A stretch of DNA of 64,000 nt, from positions 62,001-126,000 of the forward strand of contig QQUF01000016.1 of assembly GCA_008501735.1 (NCBI GenBank). Reading direction: 5' to 3'. The notes under the pieces are model-generated. The model saw nothing but the letters and a program-made list of their open reading frames with translations. It did not search any database and had not been told where the DNA came from. Source of the DNA: Calditrichota bacterium (GTDB lineage Bacteria > CLD3). Shown here piece after piece: positions 8,082-16,477 of this stretch; position 1 is the stretch's first letter, and the number at the start of each line of letters is the position of its first letter. A program made the position numbers and the translations under genes.

Positions 8082-8642
8082 ATGAAGATTTTAGTTTTTG
8101 GTGGAACTTACGACCCGATTCACATTGGGCATCTTTTGAGTGCCGAATCTCTTTGCGAAATTCTTGAGCCTGATTTAGTTTTGTTCGTTCCTTCTGCTGT
8201 TTCTCCTCACAAAAATTCTGTTCGAACGTCTTTTGAAAATCGTTTCAAAATGCTCGAACTTGCACTTGAATCTTTCCCAAAATTTCGAGCCTCAAACATC
8301 GAACAAACTCTTGGCGGAATTTCTTACACTTACCAAACTCTTGAAAAACTCCACGAAAATTATCCTCAAGCAAAACTCTTTTGGGCAATCGGTGAAGACA
8401 ACGCCAAAAGTTTTGACAGATGGAAAAATCCCGACAAAATTTTAGAACTTGCCGAAGTTGTTGTGATGAGCCGAAGCGATTCGTCAAATTCCCAAAATGA
8501 AAATTTAAAATTCTACAAAACTCGTTTGGTTGATGTTTCTTCAACAGAAATTCGTGAGCGAGTCAAGGCAGGAAAATCAATTCGTTTTTTAATTCCACCA
8601 AAGGTTGAAGAATTTATTCAAGCAAAAGGACTTTACCAATAA
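8082..8642 (+). CDS. nadD: Nicotinate-nucleotide adenylyltransferase
   Basis: 186 residues. It adenylates nicotinate mononucleotide with ATP to deamido-NAD in NAD biosynthesis. The nucleotidyltransferase motif GGTYDPIHIGH contains HxGH at residues 14-17, and the C-terminal SSTEIRERVKAGKS is the second ATP-binding signature. Length is normal. There is no Shine-Dalgarno sequence; the ATG follows a heptad repeat directly. nadB, another NAD-pathway gene, lies at 38.5 kb. Confidence 0.95.
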   Translation: MKILVFGGTYDPIHIGHLLSAESLCEILEPDLVLFVPSAVSPHKNSVRTSFENRFKMLELALESFPKFRASNIEQTLGGISYTYQTLEKLHENYPQAKLFWAIGEDNAKSFDRWKNPDKILELAEVVVMSRSDSSNSQNENLKFYKTRLVDVSSTEIRERVKAGKSIRFLIPPKVEEFIQAKGLYQ

Positions 8643-8643
8643 A

Positions 8644-9396
8644 ATGTATGAAATTCTAATTTCATTAATTTTTGTTGCTGTTACTTTTGGGATTTCAAAG
8701 TGGCAGAAACTTGGAATTGAGAAAGAACTTTTAGTCGGAACTTTGCGAACCTTTGGGCAACTAACGCTAATCGGTTACGTTTTGAATTTCATTTTTGCAG
8801 AAGAAAATCCGATTTACACTTTGGTAATTATTTTGGTGATGATTTTTGTCGGAGCAATGACTTCTTCCAAAAGAGGCGAAGGTTTCAAAAATGTAAAATT
8901 GGTTGCTTTTGGTTCAATTCTGCTTGGAACTTTTCTGACTCTTGGAGTTTTGGTTTTAGTCGGAGCTTTGGAGTTTAGTCCGCGAATTGTGATTCCGATT
9001 GGTGGAATGGTAATCGGTCAAGGAACAAAATCTTGTTCACTCGGCTTAGACAGAATGAAGTCCGAATTTCAGAATAGAAAACCAATTCTTGAAGCAGCAG
9101 TTGCACTTGGTTTGCGACCTGTTCAATTTTCGGAATTTCTAATTCCGCCTGCTTTTCGTGCATCGATTTTACCGATGCTTGATTCTTTGAAGATTGTCGG
9201 ATTAATCCAACTTCCCGGAGCAATGACAGGAATGATTATTGCAGGAGCAGAACCTTTTGAAGCTGTAAAATTTCAGATTTTGATAATGTACTTACTGACA
9301 GGAGCAGCAAGTTTCCCGAATTTCATTCTGACTTTCGTCTGTGGCGTTACTTACTTCGAAGATAATTTTAGGAAATTGACTCGCAAGGAAGTTTAA
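8644..9396 (+). CDS. FetB/YbbM-family (UPF0014) permease
   Basis: 250 residues and about seven hydrophobic segments. Family hallmarks are LRTFGQLTLIGYVLNFIF, PIGGMVIGQGTKSCSLGLDRM and LGLRPVQFSEFLIPPAFR, then LPGAMTGMIIAGAEP. In E. coli the FetAB ABC system exports iron; here no FetA ATPase is adjacent, so the partner is missing from the window or elsewhere. The ATG at 8644 is preferred (one base after the nadD stop) over an upstream TTG inside nadD. Its 3' end overlaps the convergent toxin gene by 4 bp. Confidence 0.85.
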   Translation: MYEILISLIFVAVTFGISKWQKLGIEKELLVGTLRTFGQLTLIGYVLNFIFAEENPIYTLVIILVMIFVGAMTSSKRGEGFKNVKLVAFGSILLGTFLTLGVLVLVGALEFSPRIVIPIGGMVIGQGTKSCSLGLDRMKSEFQNRKPILEAAVALGLRPVQFSEFLIPPAFRASILPMLDSLKIVGLIQLPGAMTGMIIAGAEPFEAVKFQILIMYLLTGAASFPNFILTFVCGVTYFEDNFRKLTRKEV

Positions 9397-9662
9397 AATT
9401 CTTCGTAATGTCCACCAATCGCAAAAATGAAAATGTAATCTTTGTCGAACTTGTAAACCACTCGGTCTTTTTGTGAAATTCTTCTCGACCAAAAACCTTT
9501 CAAATTATGTTTTAAGGGTTCAGGTTTGCCTAAGCCTTTCGTTGGGTCACTTCTTTGAAGTTCTTTGAGAATTTTACAAAGATTTTTGTGAAGAACTCTA
9601 TCTTTTACTCTTAATTCCTCATAAACGTTCCAAGTTTTTCCTTCAAAAACTATTGATTTCAT
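9393..9662 (-). CDS. yoeB: YoeB/Txe-family mRNA interferase toxin
   Basis: 89 residues, the usual YoeB length. The catalytic set of E. coli YoeB (Glu46, Arg65, His83) aligns with Glu48 (KPEPL), Arg67 (DRVVY) and His85 (GGHYEEF). The conserved KPEPLKHNLKGFWSRRI block is intact. YoeB toxins cut mRNA in the ribosomal A site. Its start overlaps the end of the antitoxin gene by 20 bp, which implies translational coupling. It is expected to be intact and active. Confidence 0.93.
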   Translation of the reverse strand: MKSIVFEGKTWNVYEELRVKDRVLHKNLCKILKELQRSDPTKGLGKPEPLKHNLKGFWSRRISQKDRVVYKFDKDYIFIFAIGGHYEEF

Positions 9663-9915
9663 CTAACTCTTCTTGTGTCGGTTTGTAGCCACTTTTTGCA
9701 TTGTGAGTTTTTACAGATTCTTCAATTTGTTTCATCAATGAAGAGTTTTGCAGGACGTACAAAGTTTCTTGTTCTCTTTCCCAATCTTCTGCACTCATTA
9801 CAACAAAATCTTCTCCTTTTCGACGACTGACACGAATTGGAGTGTGTTCTTCAATTGCTTGGTCAACAAAGGATTTTAAGTTTGAACGGAATTTATTTAC
9901 TGATAACTCTACCAT
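9643..9915 (-). CDS. yefM: YefM/Phd-family antitoxin
   Basis: 90 residues. The N-terminal Phd/YefM DNA-binding and dimerisation domain (VNKFRSNLKSFVDQAIEEHTPIRVSRR, then EDFVVMSAEDWE) is followed by a disordered acidic C-terminal tail that would wrap the toxin. The ATG at 9915 is preferred because the family starts here; an ATG at 9963 would add 16 unrelated residues and overlap the operator. A palindrome lies 29-47 bp upstream. The pair is expected to be autorepressed. Confidence 0.92.
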   Translation of the reverse strand: MVELSVNKFRSNLKSFVDQAIEEHTPIRVSRRKGEDFVVMSAEDWEREQETLYVLQNSSLMKQIEESVKTHNAKSGYKPTQEELDEINSF

Positions 9916-9943
9916 TTTTATGCCTTTATCTTTTGAAAAAGAA

Positions 9944-9962
9944 TGTACTGGTTTACGGTACA
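9944..9962 (-). promoter_or_regulatory. YefM-YoeB operator candidate
   Basis: On the minus strand, TGTACC and AGTACA hexamers with centres 13 bp apart form an inverted repeat upstream of the antitoxin start. E. coli YefM-YoeB binds paired palindromes with TGTACA cores about 12 bp apart, so both core and spacing resemble this site. Confidence 0.6.
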
Positions 9963-10014
9963 AAATTCAAGAAATAATTTTTTAAAAGTAATTGACTTAC
10001 AAGGAAGTTTCAGA

Positions 10015-10842
10015 TCATTTTTTCAAATATGTTTCATACTCTTTTTCAGATGTAGGAAATATTCCCATTGCGAAAAGTATTTTTAGTCTTAAAAATATAA
10101 CCTCTCTCAATTCTTCATTATCAAAGAAAAAGAGCATACTAAATATTTCTCGATAAATATTATGATGTACATACTGATTATTGCCTAAATATAAAAGTAA
10201 CTCTTCAGCTAATCTTTCTTCACAACAATTCCTGTGATTATTGAAAATATATTTCATTGCTACAAACTTCTTTTGCTCAAAGGCAATAAACTTAATTCTT
10301 TCCAAAAACTTTCCTCCAAAAGTATTATTTTCGAAAGCGTGATTTAGTAAGGTTTCACTAATATTGTCATCGAATAAAATTAAGCTATCTAATTTGAAAA
10401 GTTGACTGTCGGTTGAGACTTGATAAAACGGAGAATCCATTTGATTCAATAATTTGTTAAAATATTTTAAATAGAGAGATTCTTTAATAGTTAAAAATTT
10501 CCCCTGACAACCATAATAAATTGCTACTTTCTCATTTCTTTTTAGAAGTTGCGAGAAAACTATTTCTAAGCGATTATAATTTTTATCAACTAATCCCCAA
10601 CTTGCATAACAAGTGATAACTGGGTTTGGATGATTTGTAAGTTCTACTAATTCATCAATTGTCACTAATTCTTTCAACTTTTCAAAAGCTTTAAATTGCT
10701 CGGTTTTTATTCCTGCTACCCCAACAGCAGAATCGTGAACTTCGTTGACTTGAGCCATGATATCTACCAATTCATCAATTTTTTGAGCATTAATTTGCCC
10801 AATTGAGAAGAAAAATATTAGTATTACAATTACGTTTGACAT
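10015..10842 (-). CDS. Hypothetical exported alpha-helical protein
   Basis: 275 residues with a signal peptide (IVILIFFFSIGQINA). The mature protein is helical; the segment LVELTNHPNPVITCYASWGL resembles one HEAT-type repeat. Four cysteines are present, including a CC pair in HRNCCEERLAEELL. No family is recognised. It follows the 331-residue repeat protein gene by 31 bp on the same strand, so co-transcription is likely. Confidence 0.5.
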   Translation of the reverse strand: MSNVIVILIFFFSIGQINAQKIDELVDIMAQVNEVHDSAVGVAGIKTEQFKAFEKLKELVTIDELVELTNHPNPVITCYASWGLVDKNYNRLEIVFSQLLKRNEKVAIYYGCQGKFLTIKESLYLKYFNKLLNQMDSPFYQVSTDSQLFKLDSLILFDDNISETLLNHAFENNTFGGKFLERIKFIAFEQKKFVAMKYIFNNHRNCCEERLAEELLLYLGNNQYVHHNIYREIFSMLFFFDNEELREVIFLRLKILFAMGIFPTSEKEYETYLKK

Positions 10843-10873
10843 TTTAGCACCAGAATTTATTTCTTTAATCTAA

Positions 10874-11869
10874 TCAAAAACTCAGACAAACAATCAACTG
10901 CCTTCCACTCTCCAACTTCACTCGAACAACAACTTGACCTTTGTCGTTAATCGAAACAGGGTTTAGTGCAAATTCTGTAATAACTGAGCCAAACGAGTTT
11001 TTTCCGATTGAAAGAATTTCGTCTGTTTCAGGATTTTCGCCACAAAAGATTCCAAGAGTTCCGCCTTTTGGCGTTGCGTAGAAAATCAAGTTTTCATTTT
11101 GATTTACCAAAACTCCACGAAAACTTTCGAAATTTGTAGAATCAATCACTTTTTCAATTCTACCATTTTTTACAGTGAAAACTCCTGAATCTCCATTTTT
11201 TAATTCTGCTACAAAAGCCACAGTTTCGTCGTTTAGAAATGGGAAAAAGCCGAAATTTTGGAACTCTTTCTTTGTGTCTGCAATCGTTTTGGTAGTTCCG
11301 TTTTGCCAAAGGAAAATTCCTTTTTCGCCGTTTGGTAGGTCAGCACGAAAAAGCATTTTTCCCGAATTGTTCACAACGGGCAATCCGTAAAATTCAGCAA
11401 AGTTCGGTTCCTTTGCGACTAATTCGTAAGACTCGGAATTTCCAACGAAAATTCCGTTTTCACCTGAATTCAAAGTTGCACGAAAAGCTACAAAACCTTT
11501 TTCATTCATTGTCGGACCCAAAGGACCAATTGAACTGAAATCTTTTTTGTTGCTTACGATTGTAATCAACCCATTTTCTTTGCAGGAAAAAACTCCTTCA
11601 AAGCCTTCTGGGTCTTTCGCATAAAAACAAAAAGTTTCATTTGAATTCACGTCAGGGTGACTGCCGAATTCTTTCAATTCACTTTCTTTTGAATCAATGA
11701 CTTTCTCGATTTTTCCATTTCGATAGGCGAAGATTCCATTTGAACCGTCTTTCAATTTTGCTTGAAAAGAAATTACTCCTCCATTGTTAATCGAAGGAAC
11801 GTAAGGCGAAAAATCACTAAACTCGTCGTTTGTGTCTGCTATGATTTTTAAAGAAAATTTTGTTTTCAT
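10874..11869 (-). CDS. NxxG-type tandem-repeat beta-propeller-like protein
   Basis: 331 residues built from about seven tandem units of roughly 45 residues, each with a core like N-x-x-G-x-x-x-F-x-A followed by G-x-x-G-I-F (examples: NNGGVISFQA, NEKGFVAFRA, NNSGKMLFRA, NDKGQVVVRV). This matches the 'NxxGxxAF' repeat proteins usually found on bacterial surfaces, probably a beta-propeller. No signal peptide or sorting domain is visible, so its location is uncertain. It lies downstream of secA but is separated from it by a strong terminator. Confidence 0.65.
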   Translation of the reverse strand: MKTKFSLKIIADTNDEFSDFSPYVPSINNGGVISFQAKLKDGSNGIFAYRNGKIEKVIDSKESELKEFGSHPDVNSNETFCFYAKDPEGFEGVFSCKENGLITIVSNKKDFSSIGPLGPTMNEKGFVAFRATLNSGENGIFVGNSESYELVAKEPNFAEFYGLPVVNNSGKMLFRADLPNGEKGIFLWQNGTTKTIADTKKEFQNFGFFPFLNDETVAFVAELKNGDSGVFTVKNGRIEKVIDSTNFESFRGVLVNQNENLIFYATPKGGTLGIFCGENPETDEILSIGKNSFGSVITEFALNPVSINDKGQVVVRVKLESGRQLIVCLSF

Positions 11870-11937
11870 TGGATTTCTTAAATCCTAAAAATTGGTATGT
11901 TGGAAAAGAATTTAAGAGATTAAAGTTTTAAAACAAA

Positions 11938-11970
11938 AAAAGGCTGTAAAATGTAATTTTACAGCCTTTC
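11938..11970 (-). terminator. secA rho-independent terminator
   Basis: AGGCTGTAAAAT (11941-11952) pairs with ATTTTACAGCCT (11956-11967) around a 3-nt loop, extendable by A/T pairs on both sides. On the minus strand it ends in a run of Ts, just after the secA stop. Confidence 0.9.
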
Positions 11971-11974
11971 AAAA

Positions 11975-11999
11975 CTATTAATCATTAGTCATTAATCAG
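11975..11999. repeat. TTAATCA-type heptad repeat at the secA stop
   Basis: About three tandem heptads (ATTAATC, ATTAGTC, ATTAATC). The secA stop codon TAA (11992-11994) lies inside the repeat. Same family as at 8048, 21536, 30527, 32338, 42321 and 47837. Confidence 0.7.
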
Positions 12000-14900
12000 T
12001 AAGTGCGTGGCAACTTTTGTATTTTTTGCCACTTCCACAGTAACAAGGTTCGTTTCTACCGGGAACTTTTTCGACTTTGACAGGAACTTTTGCAGTTCTG
12101 ATTCTTTCTTGGCTTTCGTCTTCTGCTGCTCCGTTTTGTCCGCCGACAGAATGGTCTTCCGAAGTTACGTGAGAAGTTTTTAACCTTTGTTGAGGAATCG
12201 GTTGTTGTGCTTGGTCAGTTTGAACTTGGATTTTGAAAATCAAGCTGATTGTTTCCTCTGTTACTTTATCTAAGAGTTTCAAGAACAAGCCGTAACTTTC
12301 AGATTTGTATTCGAGAAGTGGATTTTTCTGTCCGTAAGCACGAAGGTTAATTCCGCTACGAAGTTGGTCCATTTGGTAAAGGTGTTCTTTCCAACGTTGG
12401 TCAATTACACGAAGTGCGACGTAATGCTCGATTCTTCCCATCATTTCATCGCCGAGGTATTCTGTTTTCTCTTTGTAAGCATCTTTGACTGTTTGATCCA
12501 AATGTTCTTTCACTGCATCAACGTTAGTCTTATTTCTCATTGATTCAGGAAATTCTACAACAACTGCTGTGTCTCTTTCAACTTTTGTAATTAGTGCTTC
12601 CCATTCCCAATCAGAAGAAATTGTGTCAGGGTGAGTAAATTCTTCAACAACAATGTCAACGTATTCTTGAATTACATTTTCGATTTCTTTTCCAAGTCTT
12701 CCTGCTTCGAGAATTCTACGACGTTTTTTGTAAATCACTTGTCTTTGTTGGTTCATTACGTCATCGTAGTCAAGAAGGTGTTTACGAATACTAAAGTTGT
12801 TAGTCTCTACTTTTTTCTGAGCTCTTTCGATTGATTTTGTAACAATCGGGTGAGTGATGACTTCTCCGTCTTCTGCACCAAGTTTGTCCATAATCGTTGC
12901 GATTCTTTCTGAGCCAAAAAGTCTCATCAAATCATCTTCAAGCGAAAGGTAAAATCTTGTAAATCCTGGATCACCTTGTCTTCCTGCACGTCCACGAAGC
13001 TGTCTGTCGATTCTTCTTGAGTCGTGTCTTTCAGTTCCGATAATGTGAAGTCCACCTTTTTCAGGAATTCCTTCAGCAAGTTTGATGTCAGTTCCACGAC
13101 CTGCCATATTTGTTGCAATTGTTACAGCTCCGGGTTTTCCTGCTGCTGCGACAACGTCAGCTTCTTTGGCGTGTTGTTTCGCATTCAAAACATTGTGAGG
13201 AATCTTTTTTCCTTTGAGCAATCTTGAAAGAGTTTCAGAAACTTCAACAGTTACGGTTCCGACAAGAGTTGCAAGACCTTCTTTGTGAAGTCTTTCGATT
13301 TCGTCAACGACTGCGACGTATTTTTCACGTTTGGTTTTGTAAATGAAATCGTTTTCATCTTTTCTAATAATTGGAACATTTGTTGGAATTACTGTTACAG
13401 GGAGTTTGTAAATTTCAAAAAATTCACCTTCTTCTGTTTCAGCAGTTCCTGTCATTCCACCAAGTTTTGCGTAAAGTCTGTAGTAGTTTTGGAGAGTGAT
13501 TGTTGCGTAAGTCTGAGTTTCTTTTTCGACATTCACTCTTTCTTTTGCCTCAATCGCTTGGTGAAGTCCGTCCGAGTAACGTCTTCCTGTTAGAACACGA
13601 CCTGTAAATTCATCGACAATTTGAACTTTTCCTTCTTGCACAACGTATTCAACGTCTTTTTGGTAAAGTGAGAAGCCCCTCAAAAGCTGAGAAATTGCGT
13701 GAATTATTTCGCCTTTTTTATTGGCAGAGTTTTGTAAATCATTTTTCTTAGTAGTTTTATCTTCTGTAGAAAGCGAATCGTCGTTATCAATTTCAGCGAT
13801 TTCGTCGGCAACGTCAGGAATCAAAAATGCTTCTGGGTCATCTGGTGAAATTGTGTTTCTACCTTTTTCAGTAAGGTCGATTACGTGGCTTTTCTCGTCA
13901 ATACTAAAGTAAAGTTCTTCGTCGATTTCACTCATCTTTTTATCACGCATAAACTCGTTTTCTACGTCAGTGATGATTTTCTTAACTCCAGTCTCGTTCA
14001 TTAATTTCATTAATTTACTGTTTTTTGGAGCACCACGAAGAGCAGTAAGTAAATTAATTCCTGCTTTGAAATCATCTTTCCCAAGTTGTTTTTCACCTTC
14101 TGCTACGAGTTTACCGACAAATTCATTTTGCAATTTCACAAGTCTATCAACTTTGTCGCGAAGTTCGTTATAAACTTGGTGACCAGAAACATCAACAGGA
14201 CCTGAAATGATGAGAGGAGTTCTCGCTTCATCAATTAAAACAGAGTCAACCTCATCAATGATTGAGAAATTGTGTCCACGTTGAACGCAGTCTTCAATTT
14301 TCCAAGCCATATTATCACGCAAGTAATCGAAACCGAATTCGTTGTTAGTTCCGTAAACAATGTCTTTTTGGTAAACTTCTTTTCTCTGAGCATTTTCCAT
14401 ATTGTTGAGAAGCGAACCACAAGTTAAACCTAAATATTCAAAAACTGGTCCCATCCATTCGCTATCACGTTTTGCAAGGTAATCGTTTACAGTAACAATG
14501 TGAACTCCGCGACCGCTTAAAGCGTTCAAGTAAGTTGGCATTGTTGCAACGAGAGTTTTACCTTCACCAGTTGCCATCTCAGCGATTTTTCCTTGATGAA
14601 GAATTGCTCCACCGATTAACTGAACGTCAAAAGGAATCATATTCCACTCGACTTCTGTTCCTGCAACCATAAAAGTTTGACCGCAGAATCTTCGGCAAGT
14701 TTCTTTTACCATTGCAAACGCTTCAGGTAAAATTTCGTCAAGGACTTCCATTTCCGCTTCACGAAGAGTTGTTCTCATAGTTTCTTCGTCAAGATTATCT
14801 TTTATACATTCTTCTTTGGCTTTGTTGTAAACAGCCTGAATTTTTTCTCTAAACTCGAAAGTTTTTGCTTGAAATTGTTCTTGTGAAACGTCTTTTAACG

Positions 14901-15000
14901 TTTCATAAATTTGATTAATTTCATCAACAAGAGGTCGTAATTTTTTGACATCTCGTTCGTTTTTTGAGCCAAAAACTTTCTTGAAAAATTTATCTATCAT
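11992..15000 (-). CDS. secA: Preprotein translocase ATPase SecA
   Basis: 1002 residues. It is the ATP motor that pushes signal-peptide proteins through SecYEG. Walker A (ATGEGKT, about residues 143-150), DEVD Walker B (249-252, then IDEARTPL), the preprotein cross-linking and helicase regions, and a C-terminal SEC-C zinc motif (EPCYCGSGKKYKSC) are all present. It is about 100 residues longer than E. coli SecA, with extra sequence in the first half as is common in the FCB group. The ATG at 15000 is used because GGAG lies at a good distance; an ATG at 15012 is the alternative. Confidence 0.97.
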   Translation of the reverse strand: MIDKFFKKVFGSKNERDVKKLRPLVDEINQIYETLKDVSQEQFQAKTFEFREKIQAVYNKAKEECIKDNLDEETMRTTLREAEMEVLDEILPEAFAMVKETCRRFCGQTFMVAGTEVEWNMIPFDVQLIGGAILHQGKIAEMATGEGKTLVATMPTYLNALSGRGVHIVTVNDYLAKRDSEWMGPVFEYLGLTCGSLLNNMENAQRKEVYQKDIVYGTNNEFGFDYLRDNMAWKIEDCVQRGHNFSIIDEVDSVLIDEARTPLIISGPVDVSGHQVYNELRDKVDRLVKLQNEFVGKLVAEGEKQLGKDDFKAGINLLTALRGAPKNSKLMKLMNETGVKKIITDVENEFMRDKKMSEIDEELYFSIDEKSHVIDLTEKGRNTISPDDPEAFLIPDVADEIAEIDNDDSLSTEDKTTKKNDLQNSANKKGEIIHAISQLLRGFSLYQKDVEYVVQEGKVQIVDEFTGRVLTGRRYSDGLHQAIEAKERVNVEKETQTYATITLQNYYRLYAKLGGMTGTAETEEGEFFEIYKLPVTVIPTNVPIIRKDENDFIYKTKREKYVAVVDEIERLHKEGLATLVGTVTVEVSETLSRLLKGKKIPHNVLNAKQHAKEADVVAAAGKPGAVTIATNMAGRGTDIKLAEGIPEKGGLHIIGTERHDSRRIDRQLRGRAGRQGDPGFTRFYLSLEDDLMRLFGSERIATIMDKLGAEDGEVITHPIVTKSIERAQKKVETNNFSIRKHLLDYDDVMNQQRQVIYKKRRRILEAGRLGKEIENVIQEYVDIVVEEFTHPDTISSDWEWEALITKVERDTAVVVEFPESMRNKTNVDAVKEHLDQTVKDAYKEKTEYLGDEMMGRIEHYVALRVIDQRWKEHLYQMDQLRSGINLRAYGQKNPLLEYKSESYGLFLKLLDKVTEETISLIFKIQVQTDQAQQPIPQQRLKTSHVTSEDHSVGGQNGAAEDESQERIRTAKVPVKVEKVPGRNEPCYCGSGKKYKSCHALTD

Positions 15001-15172
15001 TTTTATCTCCAAGTAGCAATAATTTGCTAAGGTTTCATTTATTCAAAAGTCCACTAATTTAAGATTTTGAATAAATTTTTACAAGGCATTTAATTTGCCA
15101 AATTTCAGTAATTTGTTTGCTAAAAATTGAGAATTTTGTTTTGTTTTTAGCGACCAAATAATAAGGTATAAA

Positions 15173-15529
15173 ATGAATTTAGTTTCAAACTTTGCAGTTG
15201 GCTTTGTGGCTTTGCTTCACATTCTATTTTTAATTCTCGAAATGTTTCTTTGGACGAAGCCTTTTGGAAGGAAAATCTTTGGACTCAAAAAAGAGTTTGC
15301 CGAAGAATCAGCTTCTCTCGCAAAGAACCAAGGTCTTTACAACGGATTTCTTGCAGCAGGTTTGGTTTGGAGCTTGTTGACGAATGAATTTGCCTTTGAG
15401 CTAAAAGTTTTCTTTTTAGGCTGTGTGATTATTGCAGGAATTTACGGTTCGCTTACAGCCAAAAGCACAATTCTTTTCATTCAAGCTTTACCAGCGGGAA
15501 TTGCTTTGGCATTAGTTTACTGGTTCTAA
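15173..15529 (+). CDS. DUF1304 family small membrane protein
   Basis: 118 residues with four hydrophobic segments. The N-terminal FVALLHILFLILEMFLW and KNQGLYNGFLAAGL motifs are the signature of the DUF1304 family, whose function is unknown. It starts a three-gene plus-strand cluster: the next gene begins 1 bp after its stop. It is divergent from secA. Confidence 0.85.
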   Translation: MNLVSNFAVGFVALLHILFLILEMFLWTKPFGRKIFGLKKEFAEESASLAKNQGLYNGFLAAGLVWSLLTNEFAFELKVFFLGCVIIAGIYGSLTAKSTILFIQALPAGIALALVYWF

Positions 15530-15530
15530 A

Positions 15531-16052
15531 ATGGATTTACTTTCAGAGCTAAATTTTTTTGACGGAAAGAGAGTCAAAAGCCTTGAACAAGTTTTTGAAA
15601 AATACAAATTCAACGAATTTTTTTTGCTTCAACTTGTGAAATTTGTCAGAATTGAAGATTCCAAAACCCAAACTGCTTCGACTTGGCTAATCAAAAAATC
15701 TCTTGAAGAATCGTTAACTTTAGAGCCGAGTCTTTTGGGCAAACTTTTCACAAGCCTAAAATTTGTAGAAGGAAATTGGGAAGCCGAATTACACTTGTGC
15801 CAAATTTTACACTTTGTCGAATTTCAGAAAGACTATAAAAATGAAATCGAAAGTTTTGTTAGAAAGTGCCTAAAGTCGGAAAATAAATTTGTTCGTGCTT
15901 GGTCTTACAGTGCCTTTTATAAACTTTCTTTAGACTTTGAAGAGTTTGAAAGTGAAGTGAAAATGCTTTTGGAAAGTGCTTTAGAAAATGAAGCAGCTTC
16001 TGTCAAAGCAAGAATACGTAGAATTTTAAAAGAAGGAATAAAAATAAAATGA
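15531..16052 (+). CDS. Hypothetical helical protein (HEAT-like)
   Basis: 173 residues, rich in Leu, Glu, Lys and Phe, with repeated amphipathic helices. The segment ENKFVRAWSYSAFYKLS and the last helix pair resemble HEAT repeats. It contains no signal peptide and is probably cytoplasmic. Its stop overlaps the start of the acetyltransferase gene (ATGA), so the two are translationally coupled. Confidence 0.6.
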   Translation: MDLLSELNFFDGKRVKSLEQVFEKYKFNEFFLLQLVKFVRIEDSKTQTASTWLIKKSLEESLTLEPSLLGKLFTSLKFVEGNWEAELHLCQILHFVEFQKDYKNEIESFVRKCLKSENKFVRAWSYSAFYKLSLDFEEFESEVKMLLESALENEAASVKARIRRILKEGIKIK

Positions 16053-16465
16053 AAAATTATAAAATTGACAAAAATGTAACCAAGGAAGAAGTTGGTTTAA
16101 TTGACCAAAAAATCGAAGAATTCAATTTCTCAAAAACAGGAATTGATGACTCGAAACCTCTAAACCTTGCTCTGCGAGACGAAAATGGAAATCTTGTTGG
16201 TGGTTTGGTTGGAATGACTTGTTACGGTTGGTTTTACATTTCTTTTTTGTGGGTTGAAGAAAAACTTCGTGGTGGAAAACTCGGACAAAAGGTCTTACTT
16301 GAAGCAGAAAAGGAAGCTAAAGAACGAGGTTGTAAAAATTCTTGCCTGACAACTTTCACTTTTCAAGCACAAGCTTTTTATGAGAAAAATGGTTACAAAA
16401 TTTTCGGAGAGCTTGAAGACTATCCTGAAAATGAATCTTTATTTTTTATGCGAAAGAAATTGTAA
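16049..16465 (+). CDS. GNAT-family N-acetyltransferase
   Basis: 138 residues with the GNAT fold: SFLWVEEKLRGGKLGQKVLLEAEKEAKERGC contains the acetyl-CoA pyrophosphate-binding R/G-x-G-x-G loop (RGGKLG) and its helix. It ends with FYEKNGYKIFGEL, the usual last strands. The acceptor is unknown. It is convergent with the giant kinase gene, 12 bp away. Confidence 0.88.
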   Translation: MKNYKIDKNVTKEEVGLIDQKIEEFNFSKTGIDDSKPLNLALRDENGNLVGGLVGMTCYGWFYISFLWVEEKLRGGKLGQKVLLEAEKEAKERGCKNSCLTTFTFQAQAFYEKNGYKIFGELEDYPENESLFFMRKKL

Positions 16466-16477
16466 GAAATAAAGAAT

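Noticed and set aside
8644-9396. FetB-like gene as part of a complete iron ABC exporter
   Set aside because: No ATPase gene is next to it in the window, so only the permease is claimed.
11992-15000. Several antisense open frames of 60-100 codons within secA
   Set aside because: They follow the codon pattern of the sense gene, have no homology or start signals, and are shadows.
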